5,884 nucleotides of DNA from JACKGW01 sp964586025 (GTDB taxonomy: Bacteria; Planctomycetota; PLA2; JAEUHO01). Numbering within the stretch: the first letter of the stretch is position 1; each line of letters opens with the position of its first letter. Position numbers and translations under genes: made by a program. The notes beneath the pieces were generated by a model. The model did not search any database, was not told the origin of the DNA, and saw nothing but the letters and a program-made list of their open reading frames with translations. Below are positions 5,831 to 5,884 of this stretch, in pieces. The stretch spans positions 1 through 5,884 of the forward strand of contig CAZPGF010000147.1 in the NCBI GenBank assembly GCA_964586025.1, written 5' to 3'.

Positions 5831-5884
5831 TCGGGCTCGAGTGGCCAACCACACGTCGCCCTCCACGGCGACCTTCCGCTCCCC
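5768..5884 (-). CDS. C-terminal end of an unidentified gene (5' partial, cut by the right edge)
   Basis: On the minus strand one frame enters from the window end and stays open for 38 codons to TGA 5770-5768. Its first 18 or so codons have almost only G or C in third position and give a protein-like stretch, GERKVAVEGDVWLATRAR, whereas the other two minus frames look poorer. I do not recognise the family from so short a piece. Residues 19-38 and the stop codon come from the 72-bp repeat, so the tail may be a later addition to a shorter ancestral protein. The stop is 29 bases before the cytochrome start, consistent with one transcript. The alternative is that the gene lies elsewhere and this region is non-coding. 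Confidence 0.5.
   Translation of the reverse strand, partial: GERKVAVEGDVWLATRARPGDLSAPDLRSRSSARSRTT

Noticed and set aside
5768..5884. Plus-strand open frame across the right repeat and window end (FADRGRSGRRV...)
   Set aside because: Outside the repeat it is Arg/Pro-rich with no start or RBS, while the opposite frame has far better third-position bias.

Overview
The window is very GC-rich (roughly 70% by eye), with codons that mostly end in G or C. It carries the protein types of a free-living Gram-negative bacterium with many signalling and exported proteins. A DUF1573 protein beside an exported multihaem cytochrome, a membrane protein with a TPR-like tail, and an RsbW/RsbU-like pair together suggest Planctomycetota or a similar high-GC lineage (Myxococcota is possible). 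This is inference: no marker gene is present.

Layout: (1) 3-1004, plus strand: the 3' end of a polytopic membrane protein with a helical TPR-like C-terminus, cut by the left edge. A cluster of perfect palindromes follows, overlapping its stop codon. (2) 1096-1533 and 1530-2816, plus strand: a GHKL serine kinase of the RsbW/SpoIIAB type and a GAF plus PP2C phosphatase of the RsbU/SpoIIE type. Their ATGA overlap points to translational coupling. They form a kinase and phosphatase of a partner-switching system, but no STAS-domain antagonist is in the window. (3) 2892-4148 and 4272-5738, minus strand: a membrane-anchored DUF1573 protein, and upstream of it an exported tetrahaem cytochrome whose N-terminal half resembles a metallophosphatase fold that has lost its metal ligands. 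They are probably co-transcribed, cytochrome first. (4) 5768-5884, minus strand: the last 38 codons of a further gene, cut by the right edge.

The most unusual feature is a 72-bp sequence present twice in inverted orientation (2818-2889 on plus, 5759-5830 on minus, 63 of 72 positions identical). The copies bracket the DUF1573/cytochrome pair almost exactly. The left copy fills the gap between two convergent stop codons. The right copy lies at the 3' end of the truncated gene, just before the cytochrome start. It may be a family of 3'-end-associated elements, the ends of a cassette, or a substrate for inversion. No transposase, integrase, tRNA, rRNA or CRISPR array is visible.
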